From IMG/VR virus record IMGVR_UViG_3300015264_000054, positions 1 to 22,136 of that record: a stretch of 22,136 nucleotides of DNA; one strand, written 5' to 3'. This stretch comes from a virus. The notes under the pieces are model-generated. The model did no database searches, was not told where the DNA came from, and saw only the letters and a program-made list of their open reading frames with translations. A program made the translations under genes and the position numbers. Positions 7,855 to 14,353 of this stretch are shown here, in pieces (position 1 is the stretch's first letter; each line of letters opens with the position of its first letter).

Positions 7855-8178
7855 ATGTTCGCGTTAATCCTTGGTGGCCCAATTGATGCGATAGCTGGTG
7901 CATTGGCGTTGGGTGTTATGTTTGTCACAATCTGTGTTTTTGTGGTTGCCTACATCAATAAGCGTCGTTCGCGACAGGAAATTGACAATGATTTTCAATT
8001 GGCAAAAATCAAACAACACGATTACACTGTTTCGCTTGACAAGAAAACACAATTTGATCATGAGGAAGCTTTGTTAAGACTCGATGCTAATAAGCAAATT
8101 GAATTTCGCAAAATTGAGACTGGATTGATCGAAGGCAAAGTTAATAAGCCAACTGACTATGACAATGGGAGAAATTAA
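7855..8178 (+). CDS. Small bitopic membrane protein with charged tail (possible inner-membrane spanin)
   Basis: 107 residues. ATG 7855 is chosen because AAGGAG (7843-7848) lies 6 nt upstream; the frame is open 60 nt further but those codons overlap the previous gene. One N-terminal hydrophobic helix (about residues 10-34, IAGALALGVMFVTICVFVVAYI) is followed by NKRRSR and then a long charged, helix-forming tail rich in Lys, Glu, Asp and Gln. A single N-terminal anchor with a charged helical tail next to endolysins resembles i-spanins, but the positive charges just after the helix would by the positive-inside rule favour a cytoplasmic tail, which argues against that. An XhlA-type or other lysis accessory is the alternative. 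Confidence 0.65.
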   Translation: MFALILGGPIDAIAGALALGVMFVTICVFVVAYINKRRSRQEIDNDFQLAKIKQHDYTVSLDKKTQFDHEEALLRLDANKQIEFRKIETGLIEGKVNKPTDYDNGRN

Positions 8179-8179
8179 A

Positions 8180-8473
8180 ATGAGTACAACCCCCACAGGC
8201 GCACAACCGACGATTGTTGCACAAGTTGACGTGCAATCCGCGTGGATAAGCAAGATAAATTGGACGCAGGCAATAGGTATTGTTGCTACTATTCTTGCAG
8301 TTGTTTCTAGTAATAAATATGAAATCCCGGCTGAAACACAGATTTCAATTGTTGCTGGCATCCAAGGCGTGCAGGCTGTTGTCACTTGGGTTATCAAGAC
8401 ATGGTTTACCAAGACCATTACCCCAGCATCTGCTGCTGCACCTGATGTTCCGACTAAGGTAATTGTGAAGTGA
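8180..8473 (+). CDS. Holin-like small membrane protein
   Basis: 97 residues. ATG 8180 is preferred over ATG 8159 because GGGAG lies about 8 nt upstream and the former overlaps the preceding gene only by the alternative start. Two hydrophobic segments, about residues 30-45 (WTQAIGIVATILAVVSS) and 55-75 (ISIVAGIQGVQAVVTWVI), are separated by the short polar NKYEIPAETQ, with hydrophilic Thr/Ala/Pro-rich ends. This two-helix hairpin of under 100 residues, directly downstream of endolysins, fits a class II holin, though the hydrophobic segments are modest. Small phage proteins with the same NKY-IPAETQ turn are usually left unassigned. Its stop overlaps the protease start as GTGA. Confidence 0.6.
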   Translation: MSTTPTGAQPTIVAQVDVQSAWISKINWTQAIGIVATILAVVSSNKYEIPAETQISIVAGIQGVQAVVTWVIKTWFTKTITPASAAAPDVPTKVIVK

Positions 8474-9267
8474 GAAAATATAAATTCAACTTACGAAGAA
8501 ATACAGCGTTGACAGGAGATCGTTTCCTGCCAACGCATTTAGGTTTTTCTGATGCTCGTCCTCCAATGGTTGATTTGCGACCCATGCTTCCACCTGCATT
8601 TGATCAAGGTGAAGAGGGTTCTTGTGGGCCTAACAGTGCTGCTGCTTTTATGCGTTTTCTCTATCCTGAAGTAGTTGATGGCTTCAGCCGTCAACAGATT
8701 TACTACAGTGTCCGTGTACTTGAACATGATGTAAGTGAGGATGCGGGTGTTGAGACTAGGGACTTGTTTGCTATCTTGCGGGATGTTGGGGCAGCTCCTG
8801 AAAGTCTTTGGGGATACACGCCGTCAAACTTCAAGTTAGTTCCTACACCGGAAGTTTTATTGGCAGCAGGAAACTATAAGATAGGTTCATATAGTCAGCT
8901 TACGGCGGAAGTAGACTTCTTAGATTGCTTAGCTGAGGGCTTTCCATTCATCCTTGGATTTGAATGTTATGAATCCATAAATGGTAAGGCTTTAGAAAAA
9001 ACTGGTGTGATGCCCCGTCCTGATGTTCGTAAAGAAGAGGACCTTGGTGGTCATGACGTGTTGGTTGTTGGGTATGATACCAATTTTTTAAAGAATGCTG
9101 ACTTTTTAAAATCAGGCATTACCCCTTCAAAGGTGAATAATACAGCACTTTTGATTAGAAATTCTTGGGGAGAAGATTGGGGTTTAAAAGGGCATTTCTG
9201 GATGCCTATTGATTTCGGGGCTAGCCCATTGACCGGGGGCGACGCATGGTCAGGCCGTTTAGTTTAA
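8470..9267 (+). CDS. Papain-family (C1A) cysteine protease
   Basis: 265 residues from a GTG overlapping the preceding stop by 4 nt. The C1 peptidase catalytic set is complete: Q46 (oxyanion) and C52 in FDQGEEGSCGPNSAAAF, H195 in GGHDVLVVGYD, and N231 in LIRNSWGEDWG, in the right order and spacing for a mature papain domain. There is no signal peptide and no inhibitory propeptide: the domain starts about residue 30 (VDLRPMLPPAFDQG), after a short basic N-terminus. It is inserted between a holin-like gene and a lipoprotein, so it may act at lysis (degrading membrane or periplasmic proteins), in virion maturation, or against host proteins; the sequence does not decide. The active site looks intact, so it is unlikely to be a pseudoenzyme. 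Confidence 0.88.
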   Translation: MRKYKFNLRRNTALTGDRFLPTHLGFSDARPPMVDLRPMLPPAFDQGEEGSCGPNSAAAFMRFLYPEVVDGFSRQQIYYSVRVLEHDVSEDAGVETRDLFAILRDVGAAPESLWGYTPSNFKLVPTPEVLLAAGNYKIGSYSQLTAEVDFLDCLAEGFPFILGFECYESINGKALEKTGVMPRPDVRKEEDLGGHDVLVVGYDTNFLKNADFLKSGITPSKVNNTALLIRNSWGEDWGLKGHFWMPIDFGASPLTGGDAWSGRLV

Positions 9268-9279
9268 CAGGAGAGTAAC

Positions 9280-9660
9280 ATGGCTAGGAATTACATTGCA
9301 CTTGCCCTTGCTACAACGCTTGTCAGCGTGAGTCTCGGGGGTTGTGCTACGGACCCAACTACAGGGGCAACTACAATTGATGTTGCTCAAATAACTTCTA
9401 TTGAGGCTGAAGTTCAAAAGAATGCTGCTATCATTTGTGGGTTTGTTCCTACAATTGGCACAGTAGCTTCTGTTATTGCATCACTTGTTGGCGGAAGTGC
9501 AGTGACAACTCTTGCCACTCAAGCCGCAAATGCAATTTGTGGAGCTGTAACCCCTGCAAAGGCACAAGCAATGCGTATGGGTACCCGTCGTTTAGTTGTG
9601 CGAAGGGGTACGGCACCAACTGTTAATGGCATTCCTGTTGAAGGTTACTTCATCAGGTAA
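9280..9660 (+). CDS. Phage lipoprotein (possible o-spanin or surface lipoprotein)
   Basis: 126 residues with AGGAGAG upstream of the ATG. The N-terminus is a lipoprotein signal: hydrophobic ALALATTLVSVSL then the lipobox LGGC (Cys22) followed by ATDPTTGATT. Asp at position +3 rather than +2 does not favour inner-membrane retention, so outer-membrane sorting is likely. The mature part has a second hydrophobic Ala/Val/Gly-rich segment between two Cys (CGFVPTIGTVASVIASLVGG ... NAICGA) and ends in a basic patch and a short beta-like tail (RRGTAPTVNGIPVEGYFIR). From memory, closely similar lipoproteins are common in rhizobial phages. It could be the outer partner of a spanin pair or a superinfection-exclusion lipoprotein; neither is proven. 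Confidence 0.78.
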   Translation: MARNYIALALATTLVSVSLGGCATDPTTGATTIDVAQITSIEAEVQKNAAIICGFVPTIGTVASVIASLVGGSAVTTLATQAANAICGAVTPAKAQAMRMGTRRLVVRRGTAPTVNGIPVEGYFIR

Positions 9661-9685
9661 TTATTGAAGATGGGGGTATTAATAA

Positions 9686-9994
9686 ATGGTGTCTCCAGAT
9701 TCAGACAATGGGAATAACGGGGATAATGGAGAAATTGAACCCCGATCACAAGCTATGTCGCTTGATAGCCGTGTCATACTATTGTCTGAACGTATCAGAA
9801 ATCTGACTAGAGAGGTTAGACAGCTTAAATCAATGTTATCTTCTGATAAGAAGGAACTTGTCTTACGACTTGGTAAATTAGAAGTGACATATCAGCGGGT
9901 ATTTGGAATTATCTTAGTGTTTCCAATTCTTGGTGCCGTGCTTGGTTTTATAGCGACTTATTGGTCATCGTTGTTCAAGCCATTGGTAAGGTGA
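9686..9994 (+). CDS. Coiled-coil protein with C-terminal membrane anchor (XhlA-like layout)
   Basis: 102 residues. The N-terminus is acidic and Asn/Gly-rich, followed by a heptad-like helix (about residues 24-68, with ILLSERIRNLTREVRQLKSM and LVLRLGKLEVTYQRV) and one hydrophobic helix (about 73-92, GIILVFPILGAVLGFIATYW) just before a short basic C-terminus. Coiled coil plus C-terminal anchor is the layout of XhlA-type holin partners, though no specific residues identify the family. It lies between a lipoprotein and another membrane protein, and its stop TGA overlaps the AAGGTGAG ribosome binding site of the next gene. Confidence 0.65.
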   Translation: MVSPDSDNGNNGDNGEIEPRSQAMSLDSRVILLSERIRNLTREVRQLKSMLSSDKKELVLRLGKLEVTYQRVFGIILVFPILGAVLGFIATYWSSLFKPLVR

Positions 9995-9998
9995 GTCT

Positions 9999-10442
9999 AT
10001 GCTCAAATTGCAGTGGTGGCATATAATTGGCATTGGCATGATGTTTCTAACAGCAAGCCTTGTCTTTATGTGGTTTGATACAACACTACCTTATGAGTTT
10101 GATGCCTCACAAAGCAAGATAACCCTGTCGCCCGCTGAGGGTGGTGGTATGCAGATTAGTGTTGAATGGAAGGCTAAAGTTAATAGGGTGTGTCCCGGTA
10201 CCAAAACGCGTGAACTATTTGATCCCACGATAAGGCCGCCAGTACGACTTGCGATTTATGATCCTGAGTCGACTGAAGATCGTCAAGTTAGGACCTTTAA
10301 ATTACCACGTAGGATTTCAGCAGGGCTAATTGGTTACCGGGCGCATTTGTCTTATAAATGTAATTGGTTACAGCGATTTTTCCCACTTGAATATGATACT
10401 CCTGATTTATTCTTTGAACTACCTAATCATACCGATAATTGA
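9999..10442 (+). CDS. Bitopic membrane protein with periplasmic beta-domain
   Basis: 147 residues with AAGGTGAG before the ATG. A single N-terminal hydrophobic helix (about residues 8-25, IIGIGMMFLTASLVFMWF) is followed by a beta-rich, presumably periplasmic domain with two Cys (VNRVCPGTKTRE and LSYKCNWLQRFFP) positioned to form a disulphide. The end (YDTPDLFFELPN) is typical of a small immunoglobulin-like or jelly-roll domain. Similar N-anchored phage proteins with a late YRA...Y-CN-LQ--FP element recur next to lysis genes, from memory. The function is unknown; an envelope-directed task is all that can be said. Confidence 0.68.
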   Translation: MLKLQWWHIIGIGMMFLTASLVFMWFDTTLPYEFDASQSKITLSPAEGGGMQISVEWKAKVNRVCPGTKTRELFDPTIRPPVRLAIYDPESTEDRQVRTFKLPRRISAGLIGYRAHLSYKCNWLQRFFPLEYDTPDLFFELPNHTDN

Positions 10443-10505
10443 GGGTTGTATTGCTTAATCATCACTGATATCTTCTAATAAACAGAAAAATGGTAAGGGT
10501 TTGAA

Positions 10506-10913
10506 ATGGATATAAATCTTTATCACTACTTCCCATCGGAGTCCGAGATCCTGAACCGATTGGATTATATTGCACAAAAATTGGATCTCATACTCAGAGT
10601 TGAACGACGAACGGAGAATGAAATGCAACTCGATTTTACTAAAATAGTTGCGGCAGCTGCCGCACAAGCGACTGTAACAAATAGTGTGCTGCAAACTTTA
10701 CAAGACCTTGGTGCAAAGGTTGCGGATATTTCAGCACAGCTTGCAGCAGCGATTGCAGCAAATGATCCGGTTGCACAACAGGCTGCACAGGATCAACTTG
10801 ATGCATTGGCTCAGGGTATTAGTGACAACGACGATAAGTTGGCGGCAGCCATTATTACCCCCGGACCAGCACCAGCTCCTACGCCAGCACCTACGCCTAT
10901 TCCTACAGTGTAA
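10506..10913 (+). CDS. Coiled-coil protein with Pro-rich C-terminus
   Basis: 135 residues. The start ATG 10506 has a weak TAAGGG upstream. Residues 1-50 contain aromatic and charged residues (INLYHYFPSESEILNRLDYI, LILRVERRTENEM). Residues 44-118 form a long Ala/Gln/Asp-rich helix with heptad character, and the last 20 residues are a Pro-Ala-Thr repeat (PGPAPAPTPAPTPIPTV). This architecture (short head, coiled coil, Pro-rich tail) is common among small phage proteins whose role is unassigned; oligomerising linker or virion accessory are possibilities. No membrane segment or signal peptide, in contrast to its neighbours on both sides. Confidence 0.65.
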   Translation: MDINLYHYFPSESEILNRLDYIAQKLDLILRVERRTENEMQLDFTKIVAAAAAQATVTNSVLQTLQDLGAKVADISAQLAAAIAANDPVAQQAAQDQLDALAQGISDNDDKLAAAIITPGPAPAPTPAPTPIPTV

Positions 10914-10926
10914 GTATTGAATGAGA

Positions 10927-10957
10927 TTGGGCCGTAATCATTATGACTGCGGCCCAA
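10927..10957 (+). repeat. Inverted repeat (hairpin) in the 68-nt gap before the four-helix membrane gene
   Basis: A perfect 8-bp inverted repeat, TTGGGCCG (10927-10934) and CGGCCCAA (10950-10957), extended by two inner pairs including one G-U, with an 11-nt loop. No T-run follows, so it is not a standard intrinsic terminator. It may stabilise or process mRNA, or weakly attenuate transcription. Confidence 0.6.
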
Positions 10958-10981
10958 ATAGCTTAATGAAAGGAATAGGTT

Positions 10982-11425
10982 ATGACTGGAAGCGCGTTAA
11001 TAGACTTCCTGATTGCGGTAGTCGGCCTATGCATCATCATTTATTTAATTTTCCTTGCCATTGATTTTATCACCCCTGATGATCGTTTTAGATTGTTTGC
11101 TCGCTACGCCGTAGGTGGTGCAGCGTTGTTGGTATTTCTAGTAGCTATTAAAGGTGTTTTGTTTGGGGGAGGTGGAGCTGGGATAGCGGTAAGCCCTGTT
11201 GGGGTTATTGAGTTTGCTATTGGGTTGATCGTGGTAATGGTAGTTCTCTACATCATTTACATGGTCATCGATCGCTTGGCCCCAGCTGAACTGGCTGTTC
11301 CGGTAAAATACATCATCGGGGCTATTGCTTTGATTGCAATATTGATTCTGGCAGAACGTGTGCTCTTTGGAGGAGGAAGTGTTGCCTTGACTGGGCCACA
11401 CAATACCTTTCAACTCTCAAAATGA
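10982..11425 (+). CDS. Four-helix membrane protein with internal tandem duplication
   Basis: 147 residues with AAAGGAATAGG upstream. There are two homologous halves, each with two transmembrane helices and a Gly-rich end. Half 1 (about 7-65) has IDFLIAVVGLCIIIYLIFLAID, then FARYAVGGAALLVFLVAIKGVLFGGGG. Half 2 (about 74-134) has IEFAIGLIVVMVVLYIIYMVID, then VKYIIGAIALIAILILAERVLFGGG. The aligned positions I-F-I, IDxxxP and VLFGGG show a gene-internal duplication of an ancestral two-helix protein. Even helix number suggests both ends on the same side. A holin or pore-forming role would suit the location but is only inference. Its stop TGA overlaps the following micro-gene by 4 nt. Confidence 0.72.
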   Translation: MTGSALIDFLIAVVGLCIIIYLIFLAIDFITPDDRFRLFARYAVGGAALLVFLVAIKGVLFGGGGAGIAVSPVGVIEFAIGLIVVMVVLYIIYMVIDRLAPAELAVPVKYIIGAIALIAILILAERVLFGGGSVALTGPHNTFQLSK

Positions 11426-11565
11426 ACCACCGCCTTCTATGGGTCGAACACCGAGTATTTGTCGTGGATGTTGATTCTGTATTTACTACACGAAATATTA
11501 TAGTTGGAGCTGTGACGGTGATTGTAATAGTCATCGTCATTGGCCTTATTTATGCACCATCCTAG
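11422..11565 (+). CDS. 47-residue single-helix membrane micro-protein
   Basis: A short gene starting in an ATGA overlap with the four-helix membrane gene. It encodes MNHRLLWVEHRVFVVD, a short polar turn, then one very hydrophobic helix, NIIVGAVTVIVIVIVIGLIY, ending APS. The start-stop coupling, the Val/Ile-rich helix with almost no other possible reading, and the tight fit before the next gene (11 nt) support that it is translated. Length and topology resemble phage micro-holins, antiholins or regulatory single-pass peptides, but no family is recognised. Confidence 0.6.
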   Translation: MNHRLLWVEHRVFVVDVDSVFTTRNIIVGAVTVIVIVIVIGLIYAPS

Positions 11566-11576
11566 AAAGGTAAAAG

Positions 11577-13424
11577 ATGATACGTTTTATCTTTAGTTTG
11601 TTGTTGTTAATGTGTTGTGAGACAATAGCCAAAGCGCAAACTTGTGGCATGCAATTGGGTGGTACAGCTATCTTTTGTGAAACTTTTGACAATAAAAATC
11701 CTGGCATCCAAAGTCGCACCGGTGATCTTGATCCAAATGTTTGGGGGGTATCACGTGCTGGTCTGGTTAATCTCGGTCAAGGCTTTTATAATGAGTGGTC
11801 GGTGGCTACTACGCTTCAGAGTTGCAATGGGCCAATTACTGTTACAGCACCCACTCATGATATAATGATTTGTAATGGTCAGCTTCGTGAAGCAACTAAT
11901 GATAACCCAACTGGCCAGTTTGATGCTGGTGACGTATCTACATTAGCAATGTATCCAAAACAGCCATTTGATTTTGTTGGAAGAACTGGTACTGTATCTT
12001 TTGATGTCAGCAATGACTCGTTTGGGACACATTCAGCATGGCCAGAATTTTGGCTAACTAACCTTCCTGTTCCAACTCCATTCAATCATTTTGACTCATG
12101 GCAATCCCTTCCACAACATGGCTTGGGGGTACGTTTTGCAAATGCAGTCGTTGCAGGTCAATGGGGTCTCTGCCCGAATGGTAACAATTTAGATAAGCCA
12201 CGTTGGACTGTTGATTCCGCTGTTGCTGTTCGAAATTACATTATGGATGATACGATTGGGTTGGGGGGTGTTCGAACTAATATGGCACTTCAGATACTTG
12301 ATTGTGTTATTGCATCACCAAATAATTCAGGGGTTATGAATCATATAGAACTTAAGATCTCTCAAAATCAAATTGATGTTTATGCCACTGATGCGGGTGT
12401 TGCTCCATCTCCGGCAACTCTCAGGAAGATAGCTGTTGTTACCAATGCGAACCTGTCATTTTCACGTGGATTGATTTGGCTTGAAGACGTTCACTATAAT
12501 GCGGATAAAGGTGGGGCACCATCACAGAGGCAGCACACATTTGTTTGGGACAACATAGCTTTTGATGGGCCATTCACCTATCGGGATTTCAGCTATGATG
12601 CTTTGGATGTCAATCAACCTGATGGAACTTCTAATGCAGTTAGTCTAGGTAAAGTATCTTTTCCTAATCAAACTACAAGCTGGAATGTCCTCAATCTACC
12701 AGCCAATCGTCAGGCAGAGGTTGTGCGTGTCCTATTCAATTTTTTCGAATACACTCCAGTTGCGACAGTCCTTAACGTGACAGTTAATGGCCACGCACAT
12801 TCAGTTCCTTGGCCATACCCTGATTCGCAAGGGTTTACGTGGAAAACCTTTGCCGTGACCGTTCCCATCACGGATCTTGTGACTGGTACCAATGTTGTAC
12901 AGCTTGGGTCAGACCAATCTATGGTGACTTCCAATGTCAACATCGTGCTCGTGAACGTCCCGGGTGGCATGCCAATCTTGCCCGGATCAAATAATGTGTA
13001 TCCTATTGGTGCAACGACACCACCTCCGCAACCAGTTAACGGTGCGTGTGGTTCAGCTAATGGCACCACTCTAGCATCTGCCCCTTCAACTAATCTTTGC
13101 TTAGCAGGCACTTCATCTCCAGTAATGGGTACTGGGCCATGGACGTGGAGCTGCAATGGTTCAAATGGTGGTAGCAATGCAAATTGCTTGGCTCAAAAAA
13201 CTGTTGTACCGCCTACAGTAGTTAATGGTGTTTGTGGATCGGCAAACGGTGTTGCTGTAACTTCTGTTCCAACTAGCAATCTTTGCTCTACTGGTAGCGT
13301 GATAGGCCCATGGAAATGGAGTGGTGGAAGTTTAAATGGAGTTGCGGACGGCCCGTGGTCATGGAGCTGTACTGGATCATCTAATGGTGGTATTACTGTA
13401 AATTGTTCTGCATCTCATAAATAA
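11577..13424 (+). CDS. Secreted lectin-like protein with two Cys-rich C-terminal repeats
   Basis: 615 residues. A Sec signal peptide is clear: MIR, hydrophobic FIFSLLLLMCC, cleavage probably after AKA at about residue 20. Residues about 25-335 resemble a concanavalin-A/glucanase-like beta-sandwich (IFCETFD start, WGVSRAG, AMYPKQPFDFVGRTGTVSFDV, WPEFWLTN); I see no family-16-type catalytic E-x-D-x-x-E. About 340-475 is a second beta-domain. Two modules at about 487-548 and 549-615 share VNGxCGSANG, LC, GPWxWSC and a final Cys, like the Cys-paired repeats at the ends of bacterial surface proteins; module 2 has an extra internal GPW-W copy. It is probably displayed outside the cell or in the periplasm; carbohydrate binding is inferred. 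It contains the only CCWGG found in the phage DNA (11700-11704). Confidence 0.75.
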   Translation: MIRFIFSLLLLMCCETIAKAQTCGMQLGGTAIFCETFDNKNPGIQSRTGDLDPNVWGVSRAGLVNLGQGFYNEWSVATTLQSCNGPITVTAPTHDIMICNGQLREATNDNPTGQFDAGDVSTLAMYPKQPFDFVGRTGTVSFDVSNDSFGTHSAWPEFWLTNLPVPTPFNHFDSWQSLPQHGLGVRFANAVVAGQWGLCPNGNNLDKPRWTVDSAVAVRNYIMDDTIGLGGVRTNMALQILDCVIASPNNSGVMNHIELKISQNQIDVYATDAGVAPSPATLRKIAVVTNANLSFSRGLIWLEDVHYNADKGGAPSQRQHTFVWDNIAFDGPFTYRDFSYDALDVNQPDGTSNAVSLGKVSFPNQTTSWNVLNLPANRQAEVVRVLFNFFEYTPVATVLNVTVNGHAHSVPWPYPDSQGFTWKTFAVTVPITDLVTGTNVVQLGSDQSMVTSNVNIVLVNVPGGMPILPGSNNVYPIGATTPPPQPVNGACGSANGTTLASAPSTNLCLAGTSSPVMGTGPWTWSCNGSNGGSNANCLAQKTVVPPTVVNGVCGSANGVAVTSVPTSNLCSTGSVIGPWKWSGGSLNGVADGPWSWSCTGSSNGGITVNCSASHK

Positions 13425-13822
13425 TGAGTTCTAGCATGCTTGATTGTCGTTGGTTTCTATCTGGTTTTTTAGTTAGTGTTGTTTACTGGATGGGTTATGC
13501 CCATGCCAACGAATACAATCATCATCCACTACAAAACCAAGCCATTCATGAACAGTTTTATAGTACATGGAAGATGCCGGATGATAGACGGATATCTTGT
13601 TGCCATAATAGGGATTGTTCACCAGCAATGACTTATTGGAAGAATGGTCACTGGATGGCTCGTAAAGTGGAAGAGCCTGATAAGAATTTTGTACCTATTC
13701 CAGATCAAAAAATAGAACAGGAACGAGATACTCCAGATGGACGGAGTCATCTTTGTGGGAGCAGAGCATTTCCAAGTGGTGATTTTACCGTTTATTGTTT
13801 CATCGTCGGAAATGGTTCTTAG
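13424..13822 (+). CDS. Secreted/periplasmic Cys-rich small protein
   Basis: 132 residues starting in a TAATG overlap. The N-terminal hydrophobic stretch (WFLSGFLVSVVYWMGYAHA) reads as a Sec signal peptide, cleavage near residue 28 after AHA. The mature part has CCHNRDCSP and later LCGS and YCFIV, so up to five Cys in an oxidising compartment. The layout (a CC-x3-DC motif, a central beta region and a final Cys pair) resembles a small periplasmic protein family common in Rhizobiales and their phages, unassigned as far as I recall. It is the last rightward gene; its TAG abuts the stop of the leftward operon with no intervening base. Confidence 0.72.
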   Translation: MSSSMLDCRWFLSGFLVSVVYWMGYAHANEYNHHPLQNQAIHEQFYSTWKMPDDRRISCCHNRDCSPAMTYWKNGHWMARKVEEPDKNFVPIPDQKIEQERDTPDGRSHLCGSRAFPSGDFTVYCFIVGNGS

Positions 13823-14353
13823 TTAATCTGTAGGATAATGCTTACGAGCGAGAAGTGTGTGTTCCAAACAATAGGGGGTGCGCTCACTGTCACTGACACG
13901 TCGTGCACCACAGAATCTGAAGTCTGATCGACGTGGATCGCCTTTCGGCCATCGGCAATGATGCCATTCAAGTTCCTGAAGGGTCACTTCAGTTGTATCA
14001 TTATCAATCATTCGTAATCTAACTCTCGTTTTAATAAGAGGTGATGTGATTGCGGGCATTTCACCTATTCTAGGTGATTGTTGAAAACCCTGCCTTGACT
14101 TACTGGGAGTCTCAACGGTTTTAACCCTACCCTTTGGGGGTTCACCACGTCTAGGTTTTAAATTGTCTTCGCTTAGCACTTTGCGTAAACGGGATATTCG
14201 TCCTGCGATAGAATTTCGAGACCGTTTTAGTTGATTAGCTATATCACCCATGGAATGGCCTTCCTTGAAGAGTTCAACAATTTTTTGATCATCTTCAGAT
14301 GTGAATGGAGATATCATCTGTTTATTGATTGTCAATGGTGATTGCTGATCCAT
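13823..14353 (-). CDS. gcrA: GcrA-family cell-cycle transcription regulator
   Basis: 176 residues; AGGA lies 5 nt before ATG 14353. Residues about 14-58 form the GcrA-type helix-turn-helix (FTSEDDQKIVELFKEGHSMG followed by DIANQLKRSRNSIAGRISRLRK), including the NxIxGxxxRL pattern that in GcrA reads W/S..NAVIGKVHRLGL. A Pro/Arg-rich linker follows. Residues 123-176 carry the family's C-terminal element: LQELEWHHCRWPKGDP, then FCGARR and YCLEH, with three Cys and a His. GcrA of Caulobacter works with sigma-70 at promoters methylated by CcrM (GANTC). A phage copy could redirect host cell-cycle promoters or drive phage promoters; I infer this. It is last in the leftward operon and overlaps the gp46-like gene by 32 nt. 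The residue replacing the first-helix Trp of host GcrA is Phe. Confidence 0.86.
   Translation of the reverse strand: MDQQSPLTINKQMISPFTSEDDQKIVELFKEGHSMGDIANQLKRSRNSIAGRISRLRKVLSEDNLKPRRGEPPKGRVKTVETPSKSRQGFQQSPRIGEMPAITSPLIKTRVRLRMIDNDTTEVTLQELEWHHCRWPKGDPRRSDFRFCGARRVSDSERTPYCLEHTLLARKHYPTD

Noticed and set aside
12710-13177. 155-codon minus-strand frame inside the secreted lectin-like gene
   Set aside because: Shadow of the coding frame; no ribosome binding site and no recognisable domain.
1-13822. Frequent CCCGGT hexamers, considered as a regulatory repeat
   Set aside because: They fall in frame as Pro-Gly codon pairs with no fixed spacing, and are explained by avoidance of CCWGG when writing Pro-Gly.
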